A stretch of DNA of 64,000 nucleotides, from positions 1-64,000 of the forward strand of contig JAFUJR010000007.1 in the NCBI GenBank assembly GCA_017468085.1, written 5' to 3'. Made by a program: the position numbers and the translations under genes. Every line of letters starts with the position of its first letter. The first letter of the stretch is position 1. The notes below the pieces were generated by a model, which saw only the letters and a list, made by a program, of their open reading frames with translations, was not told the origin of the DNA and ran no database searches. The DNA comes from Clostridia bacterium (lineage in GTDB: Bacteria > Bacillota > Clostridia > Christensenellales > Borkfalkiaceae). This document shows positions 29,534-39,100 of this stretch, in pieces.

Positions 29534-30859
29534 TCAATCCACTACGATTTCGCCAAAAAGCGAAATACCGTTTGCCTTCGTAACTTTCAGCGATATAAAT
29601 TCGCCGACGAGGTTTTTCTCGCTCTTAAAATAGCCCATTCTGCCAAATTCGTCTCTGCCGAGATACAAGCCCTTTTTCTCGTCGTAATCCTCGCAGAGAA
29701 TTTCCACCGTCTTACCCACGTAAGCCTCCGACTTTTGGCGTGTTAAAGAATTTACCAACGCCACGAGGCGCATGATTCTATCCTTTTGTATTTCCTCAGG
29801 GACATGATTAGGCATTTCCGTCGCTTTCGTACCCTCCCTGGGCGAATAAACGAAAGTAAACGCCGAGGCAAAGTTCACTTCCTTCACCAATTCTTCCGTA
29901 GCAAGATAGTCTTCTTCCGTCTCGCCGGGAAAACCGACGATAATGTCCGTCGTCAACTCCGCTTCGGGGAAATAGCTTCTAAGCATCTCCACCTCTTGCA
30001 AATATTTTTCACGGGTGTAGCGGCGGTTCATTGCCGACAAAACGGAATTTGAGCCCGATTGCACGGGCAAGTGTACAAGTCTGCAAATTTTAGGGTGTTT
30101 TTGCATGACCTTGACAACGTCCTCGTTAAAATCCTTAGGATGACTCGTCATAAAACGAACACGGAATTTTCCCGCAATCGACGCCACTCTGTCCAAAAGC
30201 TCTGCAAAGGTAACGCCCGTCGAGCCGTCCGAGCCGTAAGAGTTTACGTTTTGACCGAGCAAAGTAATCTCGCGATAGCCCTCGGCAACCAACTTTTTTA
30301 CTTCCGCAACGATATTTTCGGGGTCTCTCGAACGTTCTCTGCCGCGCACGTAAGGCACGATGCAGTAGGAGCAGAAATTATTACAGCCGTACATAATATT
30401 TACCCAAGCATTGGGATAGCTCGTGCGATATGCGTCGTCAAACTCGACAATTTCCCCCTCTTTCTCACGAATGGAAATCACGCGCTTTTTCTGTAATTTC
30501 TTTTTACGGATCAGTTCCTCCAATTCTTCCAAGTTGAGCGTGCCGAACATAATATCGATGAAAGGGAATTTCTTCTTCAATACGTCCGTTTTTCCCTTTT
30601 CCTGCGTCATACAACCGCCGACGGCAATGAGCAAATGAGGCTTTTGTTTTTTTAATTTTTTCAACGCCCCTATATTGCCGAACGCATGATTTTCCGCATT
30701 TTCACGAATACAGCAGGTATTGAACACGATAATATCCGCCTCCTCTTTTTTCTCGGCTTCCTCTTCGTAACCGATACGACGGAGAATACCTGCGATTTTT
30801 TCCGATTCGTGTACGTTCATTTGGCAACCATAGGTTACGATAAAATATTTTTCCGACAT
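29534..30859 (-). CDS. miaB: tRNA-2-methylthio-N6-dimethylallyladenosine synthase
   Basis: Radical-SAM methylthiotransferase that adds 2-methylthio to i6A37 of tRNA. N-terminal UPF0004 domain with cysteines in YGCQMN, FNTCCIRENAE and VGGCMTQ; radical-SAM motif CNNFCSYC near residue 161; C-terminal TRAM domain. 441 residues. First gene of the repair/modification operon, behind the promoter at 30889-30917. Confidence 0.95.
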   Translation of the reverse strand: MSEKYFIVTYGCQMNVHESEKIAGILRRIGYEEEAEKKEEADIIVFNTCCIRENAENHAFGNIGALKKLKKQKPHLLIAVGGCMTQEKGKTDVLKKKFPFIDIMFGTLNLEELEELIRKKKLQKKRVISIREKEGEIVEFDDAYRTSYPNAWVNIMYGCNNFCSYCIVPYVRGRERSRDPENIVAEVKKLVAEGYREITLLGQNVNSYGSDGSTGVTFAELLDRVASIAGKFRVRFMTSHPKDFNEDVVKVMQKHPKICRLVHLPVQSGSNSVLSAMNRRYTREKYLQEVEMLRSYFPEAELTTDIIVGFPGETEEDYLATEELVKEVNFASAFTFVYSPREGTKATEMPNHVPEEIQKDRIMRLVALVNSLTRQKSEAYVGKTVEILCEDYDEKKGLYLGRDEFGRMGYFKSEKNLVGEFISLKVTKANGISLFGEIVVD

Positions 30860-30888
30860 AATAACCCTATTTTTATTTCATTTTTTTT

Positions 30889-30936
30889 ATTATACACTTT
30901 TTTTCGCGTTTTTTCAACTCTTTAACAATGTTAAAG
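30889..30936 (-). promoter_or_regulatory. miaB operon promoter and adjacent palindrome
   Basis: Minus-strand TTGAAA (30912-30917), 17-base spacer, TATAAT (30889-30894). Directly upstream is a perfect 8-bp inverted repeat CTTTAACA/TGTTAAAG around one base (30920-30936), a plausible operator for this promoter or for the divergent PBP gene. Confidence 0.65.
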
Positions 30937-30983
30937 CGAGTTTTTTCGTGATAAAAACGGAAAAATGAAGAATACTGCTTACG

Positions 30984-33224
30984 ATGAAGACATTAAAACG
31001 AATTTTATTGATTACGCTCAGCTTATGCCTAATAGGCATAACGACGGCACTTATTTACTATCACGTGGCAACAAAAGACGTAACGTTAAACCCTTCTCGA
31101 TTGACCATTAACGAAAATATGCTAACCCTACTCGATAAGGATAAAAATTTGATTTCACTCGGTGCAGAAGCCAACCGCCAAGCCGTAACCACCGAAGAAA
31201 TCCCGTGGCATACGAAGCAAGCCTTTATCGACGTTGAAGACAGACGGTTTTATAAACACCACGGCTTCGACGGGAAAGGGATTGTACGCGCCCTCCTGCA
31301 CAATATCAAATCCCGCTCCTTAAAAGAGGGCGCTTCGACCATTTCGCAACAACTCATCAAAAACTCCCACTTATCTCAAGAAAAAACCTTAAAGCGCAAA
31401 CTGCAAGAATGGAAATTAACCAAACAGTTGGAAAAAAAATACAGCAAAGAGGATATTTTGACTCTTTATTTAAACACGATTTACTTTGGGCATAACTGTT
31501 TTGGAATCGCCTCGGCGTCGGAGTTCTATTTCGATAAAAAGCCCAAAGACTTGACCCTTGCCGAAAGCGCAATGCTTGCAGGTTTAATTAAATCCCCCAA
31601 CAATTATTCCCCTTTTCGCTACGCGGAAAAATGCCAAAATCGGCGCGCGTGCGTACTGCGTATTATGCGCAAAAACGGCAGCATATCCAATGAAGAACAG
31701 CTTGCCGCAAACGCCGCTCCTCTCCCCGTTTCCCCTAAAAAGACGGGAAAAGACAAAGGCTACGCTTACTTTGTGATGGACGAGCTTTCCTCCCTTGCCG
31801 ACGAATATAATTTTAGAATTGGCGGGAAAATTGAAATTCAAACGTATATGGATAAGCCGTTGCAGAAATACTTGGAAACATTGAGCGCAACGGATGAAAA
31901 TTGCGGCAAGGCATTCCTTTCTCTCGATCCAAAAACCGGCGGTTTTACAGCGGCGGTTTCCAAGATAGGAAACGAAAACCGCTTACCCGGCTCGCTTATA
32001 AAGCCCCTATTGGTCTATGCGCCCGCATTGGAAGAAAATTATCTTTCGCCTGCCACGCCGATTTTAGATGAAAAAATAGATTACGGCGGATATATTCCGC
32101 AAAATCACGACGGAAAATATCACGGTTACGTGAGCGTAAGGGAATGCGTAGAAAGGAGCTTAAATATCCCTGCCGTAAAAGTTTTATCTTCACTTGGCGT
32201 TTCAAAATGCGCCGATTATATGCAAAAAATGGGCTTGCAGGTTGAGGACAGCGAAAAAAATTTAGCGCTTGCATTGGGCGGTATGCAACATGGATACACC
32301 CTTAAAGAATTGCTTTCTGCTTATTCCGTATTTCCCAACGGCGGCGTCAAAAAGTCGTGCGGATTTATTGAAAGGATAAAAATAAACGGCGCAACCGTTT
32401 ATAAAAAGCCAAAAACAGAGCAACGGGTGTTTAGCGAAGACAGCGCATATTTAATGACGGACATGCTGAAAGGCACAGCAAAAAACGGCACGGCAAAAAA
32501 GCTACGCTCCCTCCCTTTTGAAGTAGCGGCAAAAACGGGTACGGTTGGTACGAAAAACGGAAATACGGACGCTTATGCCTTCTCGTACACAACAAGAAAT
32601 TGTATTGGCGTTTGGTGCGGGAATCCTGACAACACAAAAATAGAAACTTCGGGTGGCGGTCTGCCTTGCAATTATTTAAAGTCTATCAACGAATTTTTAT
32701 ACAATGAATACGAAAAAAACGGAGAATCGATTTCCCCGTTTTCCATCCCCCCAAATATTGTAAAAATTGCGCTTGATAAAAACATGTATTATGATACACA
32801 TACTATGTTACGCGCAGATGAAAATTCCCCTGCTGAATTTCGTTTTACAGAACTATTCAAAAAAGAGGCAAGCCCTTTAGAATCAAGCACTTCCTTTACT
32901 TTTCCAATCATCCTTTCCCCCTCCGTAACCGTGGAAGAAAACAAGGTGATTATCACTTTAAATCCGCACTCGCCAAACTATTACCGTTACCGAATCGAAC
33001 GGAGTGATTATGCGACACATACTACCATATATGAAGGCGAATTCATTCCGCAATTTGTAGACGAGCATATCGAAAAAGAAAAATGTTACACTTATACCAT
33101 TACCCCAATTTACAAAGAAAACGTGGGCAAAAAAATTATCCTGCCAACCGTTTTTACTACAGCGCAGGATTCCACTCTTATAGAAGATAAACAGATTACG
33201 CAAACGGATTGGTGGAATAAATAA
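30984..33224 (+). CDS. Class A penicillin-binding protein
   Basis: Bifunctional peptidoglycan synthase, 746 residues. Short cytoplasmic tail and one membrane anchor (about 6-28), then a GT51 glycosyltransferase domain with catalytic EDRRFYKHHGFD near residue 86 and GASTISQQLIKN. The transpeptidase has SxxK in GSLIKP near residue 337, SxN in RSLNIPAV and KTGT near residue 517. A C-terminal extension of about 130 residues follows. The Shine-Dalgarno is weak. Monocistronic between a divergent promoter and a hairpin. Confidence 0.93.
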   Translation: MKTLKRILLITLSLCLIGITTALIYYHVATKDVTLNPSRLTINENMLTLLDKDKNLISLGAEANRQAVTTEEIPWHTKQAFIDVEDRRFYKHHGFDGKGIVRALLHNIKSRSLKEGASTISQQLIKNSHLSQEKTLKRKLQEWKLTKQLEKKYSKEDILTLYLNTIYFGHNCFGIASASEFYFDKKPKDLTLAESAMLAGLIKSPNNYSPFRYAEKCQNRRACVLRIMRKNGSISNEEQLAANAAPLPVSPKKTGKDKGYAYFVMDELSSLADEYNFRIGGKIEIQTYMDKPLQKYLETLSATDENCGKAFLSLDPKTGGFTAAVSKIGNENRLPGSLIKPLLVYAPALEENYLSPATPILDEKIDYGGYIPQNHDGKYHGYVSVRECVERSLNIPAVKVLSSLGVSKCADYMQKMGLQVEDSEKNLALALGGMQHGYTLKELLSAYSVFPNGGVKKSCGFIERIKINGATVYKKPKTEQRVFSEDSAYLMTDMLKGTAKNGTAKKLRSLPFEVAAKTGTVGTKNGNTDAYAFSYTTRNCIGVWCGNPDNTKIETSGGGLPCNYLKSINEFLYNEYEKNGESISPFSIPPNIVKIALDKNMYYDTHTMLRADENSPAEFRFTELFKKEASPLESSTSFTFPIILSPSVTVEENKVIITLNPHSPNYYRYRIERSDYATHTTIYEGEFIPQFVDEHIEKEKCYTYTITPIYKENVGKKIILPTVFTTAQDSTLIEDKQITQTDWWNK

Positions 33225-33227
33225 TAA

Positions 33228-33250
33228 GCGCCCACTTTTTAGATGGGCGC
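33228..33250. terminator. Hairpin between convergent PBP gene and thiI
   Basis: Seven-bp GC-rich stem GCGCCCA/TGGGCGC with a 9-base loop. No good T run on either side, so a weak or Rho-assisted terminator. Confidence 0.5.
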
Positions 33251-33265
33251 ACTCCGTGCCGTGGA

Positions 33266-34423
33266 TTATAATTGAATTTTTTCTATTGTAGCAAACGCTT
33301 CCTCGATAAGCCCCTCTACGTCAAGCTGCGCCTCTTCTCGAAGTATGTCTGTAAGTTTAGGACGGATTGCAGGAAAATCGGGCAAGAACACCGTACAGCA
33401 ATCTTCAAAGGGCAAAATTGACGTTTCGTACGCGCCCATTTTGACGGAAATATCAATAATCTCGTTTTTATCAAAACCAATCAAAGGACGAAGCACGGGC
33501 AACTCCTCTACGACGGAATTTGAGGAGGTAATCCCCTCAATTGTTTGGCTTGCAACTTGACCGAGGCTTTCGCCCGTAATCAAACACTGACCGCCGATGC
33601 GCTTTGCGTGGCGTTCCGCAATTCGATACATGAAGCGCCTTAACAGAGTAATCATCAATTCCGGCTTACACTTTTCGTGAATTGCTTCTTGAATATGCGT
33701 TACGCTGACGGTGCAGAGCTTTGTTCCGCAAGTATATTCGGACAAAATTCTTGCCAAATCCACTACTTTTTCCTTTGCCTGCAAATTGGTGTAAGGATAG
33801 CTGTGGAAATGCAAACAATCCACGTTCATACCGCGTTTTGCCATCATATACCCCGCAACGGGGCTGTCAATACCGCCCGAAAGCAACAAAACGCCCTTAC
33901 CTGCCGTGCCTACGGGCATACCGTTTGCGCCTTGAATAAATTCACCAAACACGAGCGCTTTGCCGTTTTCACGAATATCTACGCGCACGCTAAACGAAGG
34001 ATTGTGTACGTCCACGGAAATCGCGCCCTTTGCGTAATCCAGCAACATCCCGCCCAATTTTTTACTAATTTCGACGGACGTTAAAGGATATTTTTTATCC
34101 CCGCGGTGAGATTCAACCTTAAACGTACCGCTTGTACGCGCTACGAGCTTTGCTGCCTCGAAGATAGAATCCATGTCCGAGTTTGTTTCATACGCTACGC
34201 TTAACGTGTGCAAACCAAACACTTTTTTAAGTTTTTCGATGATTTCCTCGATTTCTTCTTCGTTAAACTCGCGCACGGTGTAACGCCCGCATTGTTTGAT
34301 TAGCTCGTGCTCAAACGAAGATAAGGCGCGATTTAAGTTATTTTCAAACGCGCGCTCGAAAAAACCTCTGTTTTTTCCCTTTAAGTATATCTCTGAATAA
34401 CGGATTATAATGACCTTCTTCAT
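33266..34423 (-). CDS. thiI: tRNA 4-thiouridine synthase
   Basis: Adenylates U8 of tRNA and directs sulphur to it; can also supply sulphur for thiamine. N-terminal ferredoxin-like and THUMP domains (about 1-165), PP-loop LLLSGGIDSPVAGY near residue 181. The rhodanese domain of E. coli ThiI is absent (385 residues), as in other Firmicutes, where a dedicated cysteine desulfurase hands over sulphur. That partner is the gene immediately upstream. Confidence 0.94.
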   Translation of the reverse strand: MKKVIIIRYSEIYLKGKNRGFFERAFENNLNRALSSFEHELIKQCGRYTVREFNEEEIEEIIEKLKKVFGLHTLSVAYETNSDMDSIFEAAKLVARTSGTFKVESHRGDKKYPLTSVEISKKLGGMLLDYAKGAISVDVHNPSFSVRVDIRENGKALVFGEFIQGANGMPVGTAGKGVLLLSGGIDSPVAGYMMAKRGMNVDCLHFHSYPYTNLQAKEKVVDLARILSEYTCGTKLCTVSVTHIQEAIHEKCKPELMITLLRRFMYRIAERHAKRIGGQCLITGESLGQVASQTIEGITSSNSVVEELPVLRPLIGFDKNEIIDISVKMGAYETSILPFEDCCTVFLPDFPAIRPKLTDILREEAQLDVEGLIEEAFATIEKIQL

Positions 34424-34432
34424 GTCGTCCTC

Positions 34433-35563
34433 TTATTTCATTCTCTTTTTTAAATCTCTGCCAATTTCATTAAGCACGGCAATAGCGGTTTGAATTTCTT
34501 CCTCAGTCGTCTCTTTCGAAAAGCTAATGCGCAGTACGCCATCCGCTGTTTTTTCGTCGTAGCCGCATCCCAAAACTACCTTACTATAACGGAGCTTATT
34601 ATTAGACGAGCAAGCAGAACCCGTACCGATAAGTACGCCCTTGTCGTCTGCCATTTGTTGTAAAACAGCACCGCGCAAACCTACCGCCGAGACCGTCAAA
34701 ATATAAGGCGTTCCGTCCAAAGGCGATAAACGGATATACACTTCTTTATCCAAACCATCCCAAAGTATTTCACGGTATTCGCGCAAACGTTCGAAATCCG
34801 CCTTTAACGTAGCAAATTTTTCTTCTACGGCATAACTAAACTGCATAATACCGAAAGTGTTTTCCGTGCCACTTCTTCTGCCGCCCTCTTGACCTCCTCC
34901 GATAATATAAGCGGGCAAAACGAGGGATTTCCTCTTAATCAATGCACCAACGCCTTTCAATCCGCCGATTTTATGCGCGCTGATAGAATATAAATCGATT
35001 TCCTTTGCCAAGCGGAAAGGGATTTTTCCGTACGCTTGTATGCCGTCTACATGGAAAATGACGCGCGGATTTTTTTTCTTTACCTCTTTTGCGATGGCAT
35101 TCACGTCGTTAATCGCGCCAATTTCATTGTTGACTTGCATAACGGAAACCAAGCTCGTCTTATCATCCACGAGCGTAAGCAATTTTTCCACGTCTACCTT
35201 GCCGTCTTTTAAGAGCGGAGCGTAACGAGGCTCTACCACGCCGCGTATTTTTAGCTCATGAAAAGCCGCTAAAACGGCAGAGTGTTCCCCCTCCGTCGTA
35301 ACGGCGTTTCCACGCCGTGCGAAAGAGAAAACGGCTTGATTGTCCGCCTCCGTCCCGCACGAAGTAAAAATTACTTCAAACGCGCTTTCGTCCGCTACCT
35401 TATTAAGCAGAACGGAGCGCGCTTTTTTAAGCTCGCTCTGCAATGCAAAACCCTCCTTGTATAAAGCAGAAGGATTATAAAATTTTTCCGTAACGTAAAT
35501 CTGCGCCCGCTCCACCGCCCGCAAAGACGGTTTCGTGGTTGCCGCATTATCTAAATAAATCAT
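34433..35563 (-). CDS. Cysteine desulfurase (NifS/IscS family), likely ThiI partner
   Basis: PLP enzyme that moves sulphur from cysteine to a persulfide cysteine. PLP-lysine in SAHKIGGLKGVGAL near residue 197, persulfide Cys in GTGSACSSN near residue 318, N-terminal MIYLDNAATTKPS. 376 residues. Its start overlaps the stop of the preceding gene (ATGA) and thiI follows after nine bases, the arrangement of the NifZ-ThiI pair of Bacillus. Role in 4-thiouridine is inferred from this. Confidence 0.92.
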   Translation of the reverse strand: MIYLDNAATTKPSLRAVERAQIYVTEKFYNPSALYKEGFALQSELKKARSVLLNKVADESAFEVIFTSCGTEADNQAVFSFARRGNAVTTEGEHSAVLAAFHELKIRGVVEPRYAPLLKDGKVDVEKLLTLVDDKTSLVSVMQVNNEIGAINDVNAIAKEVKKKNPRVIFHVDGIQAYGKIPFRLAKEIDLYSISAHKIGGLKGVGALIKRKSLVLPAYIIGGGQEGGRRSGTENTFGIMQFSYAVEEKFATLKADFERLREYREILWDGLDKEVYIRLSPLDGTPYILTVSAVGLRGAVLQQMADDKGVLIGTGSACSSNNKLRYSKVVLGCGYDEKTADGVLRISFSKETTEEEIQTAIAVLNEIGRDLKKRMK

Positions 35564-36153
35564 ACTTGCTGTTGTTTTTTCTTCTCTTGCGCAACGTAAT
35601 CCCTATCCAACGCCGTGCGCTTGGTTACGTGCATTAAGTTTATTAAAAACTCTTCCCTGCATTCTAACACAAAAAGCTTTCTGCCGTTATAATCCGCCAA
35701 AATATACATAAAGAACTTGTCCTCCGCCGCTTCTTCATTGGACGTACAAATCACGCTCTTTACGTTGGGGTCCGCCTTGAAACGGTCATAGGAAGTTGAA
35801 TCCACGTCGCCGACTTGGATAATTGCCTCCGTTGCAATGCGCGCAACGAGCTTTCTTTTATTGGTATTCACCACCTTTGAAATACGAATTTCATCGGTTA
35901 CAATCGCATAATCGTAGGAAACGTTCGTCGAATTTTTCCATTTAAAGAGAATAAACCACATTCCCCAAGACGTCAATGCACCGGTTCCAAAGAAAATCAT
36001 AAAACCCACGTCGGGAATAAATAAGACGAAAAAGATGGAAATCAAAATGCCGATAACCATAAAGACGTTAGAAAGTATATTCAAAACCGCATATTTTTTC
36101 TCTTTCTTCGCCTCGTTTTTCGCCTTAGCGCTTTCTTCGTAAAAAAGATCCAT
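35560..36153 (-). CDS. Two-helix membrane protein of unknown function
   Basis: A 197-residue protein. Charged N-terminus with a short Lys/Glu helix, two adjacent membrane segments (about 26-46 and 50-70), then a soluble domain of about 120 residues with a beta-rich pattern (VTDEIRISKVVNTNKRKLVARIATEAII). Related proteins without function are common in Clostridia. It sits between carB-dapF and the cysteine desulfurase, overlapping the latter by four bases. GGAG precedes the ATG. Confidence 0.75.
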   Translation of the reverse strand: MDLFYEESAKAKNEAKKEKKYAVLNILSNVFMVIGILISIFFVLFIPDVGFMIFFGTGALTSWGMWFILFKWKNSTNVSYDYAIVTDEIRISKVVNTNKRKLVARIATEAIIQVGDVDSTSYDRFKADPNVKSVICTSNEEAAEDKFFMYILADYNGRKLFVLECREEFLINLMHVTKRTALDRDYVAQEKKKQQQV

Positions 36154-36183
36154 TTACTTTTCTCCGTTATTAGATAATTTAAA

Positions 36184-39100
36184 TTAAATTTCGAGCATAC
36201 CCTCGTAGACGGTTTTCACGTTCCCGCTAAGCTCAACTTCACCATCGGAATGATAATTAACCGTCAAATCGCCGCCGCGAAGTTTGACCGTTACGTTGAT
36301 ATCCATCTCGCAATAGCCGCGAAGCACAGCCGCCACAACCGCCGCACAAGCGCCCGTACCGCACGCCCACGTTTCACCGTTGCCGCGCTCGTAAGCGCGC
36401 ATTTTTAAGGTAACCTTATTGACGACGCGCACAAACTCCGTACTGATTCCCTTGGGAAAATATTCGCTGTTTTCAAATTCCGCGCCAACCGCCGCCAAAT
36501 TGATTGCGTCCACTTTATCGCTGAAAATAACGCAATGCGGATTACCTACGTTGACAAGATTGATTTGATAATCGTTGCCACCCACGCGCACGGTTTTATC
36601 GACAATCTGCTTTTCTTTGAATACGCAAGGGATCTTTTTGCCTTCCAATTCCACCTTGCCAAGATTTACGCTTGCCGTGTTTACCTTACCGCTGAAAGAA
36701 TATACTTTCACCTCGCAAATGCCTTTACCGACTTCGATTTTCATATCGTTCTTGCGGACGATGCCCTTTTCATACAAATACTTACCTACACAGCGGATTG
36801 CATTCCCTCCCGTAGGCATTTCCACACCGTCGCCGTTGAAAAGGCGCATTTTTGCGTCTGCAACCTCGGAATTTTCAATCAATACGATTCCGTCCCCGCC
36901 AATGCCGTAATGCGGCAAAGCGTAGTTGACGGCTATCGATTCAGGACAAGTGATTTTTCCGTCGCGATTATCAAAAACAATAAAATCGTTTCCGCAAGAT
37001 TGCATCTTCGTAAAGCTCAATTTTAATTTTTCACCGCGCAATGCGTTGATGTCTACAAGCTCAGTGTTGTTTTCCGTAAATTTACTTGCGATAATATCCG
37101 CGAGCGCATTTGCCGTATCCAACGCCGTAAGCACCGTGATACCAAGCAAAATTGCGTGATGGTGTAAACGAATAAAGTCGTTGATGGATTCAATGTCCGT
37201 CTTGCCCGTATAAACGATATAGTCAATCTTTCCTTCGTCCATCAATTTGATGACGGTATCTGTAGCGGAAAGTCTATCCACCACTTGGCAGTCAAAGCCA
37301 AGGTCGGTAATGACCTTTGCCGTACCCTTGGTTGCATACATGGTACAACCCAAATCGCCAAATTTCTTGGCAATCGTAAGCAAGTCGAGCTTGTCTTGAT
37401 CGTTTACCGTCATATACACGCCCACGGAACGGCGTTCGGAAGGATGACACATCTTAAAGCCTGCGGAAACAAGCCCTTTAAACATTGCCTCCTCTATCGT
37501 TTTGCCGATACCGAGGACTTCGCCCGTCGATTTCATTTGAGGTCCGAGCTGAGAGTTTACGTCATTGAGTTTTTCAAAGCTGAATACGGGCACTTTGACC
37601 GCCACGTAAGGCGAAGAAGGATATAAGCCCGTGCCATAGCCGAGTTTTTTGAGTTTTGCTCCGACGATAATTTTCGTAGCAAGCTCTACCATAGGCACGC
37701 CCGTTACCTTAGAAATATAAGGCACGGTACGCGAAGCACGGGGATTCACCTCGATTACGTAAAGCTGCCCGCGATAAATCAAATATTGAATGTTGATAAG
37801 CCCTTTGGTTTTAAGCTCTAACGCAAGCTGAGTAGAAACCTCGATAATTCTTTCGAGCATAGAATCTTCAAGGTTATAAGGAGGATATACGGCAATGGAG
37901 TCGCCCGAGTGAATACCCGTACGCTCGATATGTTGCATAATGCCGGGAATAAGAACGTCCTTTCCGTCCGAAATGGCGTCCACTTCCAATTCCGTACCCA
38001 TCAAATATTGGTCGCAAAGTACGGGATTTTCGATGCCTTGCGCCAAGATAACGTCCATATAGCGGCAAACGTCCTCGGGGGTGAACGCAATCGTCATATT
38101 TTGACCGCCGATAACGTAGGAAGGACGAAGAAGAACGGGATATTCCAATGCTTCCGCCGCCGCCAACGCCTCTTCCTTAGTCATAACCGTCATTGCCTTG
38201 GGGCGGGGAATTGCATATTTTTCAAGCAAAGCCTCAAAGCGCTCTCTGTCCTCTGCTCTGTCTACGCTGTCTGCAGGCGTACCCAAAATACGTATACCGT
38301 GCGTATTGAAATAGGCGCAGAGGTTGATTGCCGTTTGCCCGCCGAATGTGATGATGACGCCGTAAGGCTTTTCCACGTCTAAAACGTGTTGCACGTCCTC
38401 GGGGGTCAACGGTTCAAAATACAATCTGTCCGCCGTATCAAAATCCGTGGAAACGGTTTCGGGGTTGTTGTTAATGATGACAACCTCGTAGCCAAGCTCC
38501 TTCAACGTCCAAACGCAATGCACAGAAGAATAGTCGAATTCGATCCCCTGTCCAATGCGGATAGGACCGGATCCGATAACGACGATGCGTTTTTTCTTCC
38601 CACCGACGAAAGGCTTTGCCTCGTCGTGCTCGTGCGGGTCGAACGTCGAATAGAAATACGGAGTTTTCGCAGGGAATTCTGCCGCGCAAGTATCCACCAT
38701 TTTATAGGCAACTTTTTTACGATAAGGAACCTTTTGCCCGCTGAGCGCGGCAATATCTTTATCCAAATAGCCAAGACGCTTCCCTTCCTCGTAAAGCGCT
38801 TTCGTCAGTTTCTCACCCGAAGCAAGACGATTTTCGTAACGGATAAGATTGAGGAATTTATTTAAGAACCAACGGTCAATTTTGGTGATTTTGAACACCT
38901 CGTCTACCGTAACGCCCTTTTTGAGCGCCGCATATACGACAAAAATTCTTTCGTCTGTCATCTCGGGCAACTTTGCCAACAATTCCTCTTTACTGGAATT
39001 GATAAATTTCTTATAATTGAAAGTGCTTGTCGAAATTTCCGCGCCGCGCACTGCTTTCATCATCGCCATTTCAAAGGACGTACCGATGGACATTACTTCG

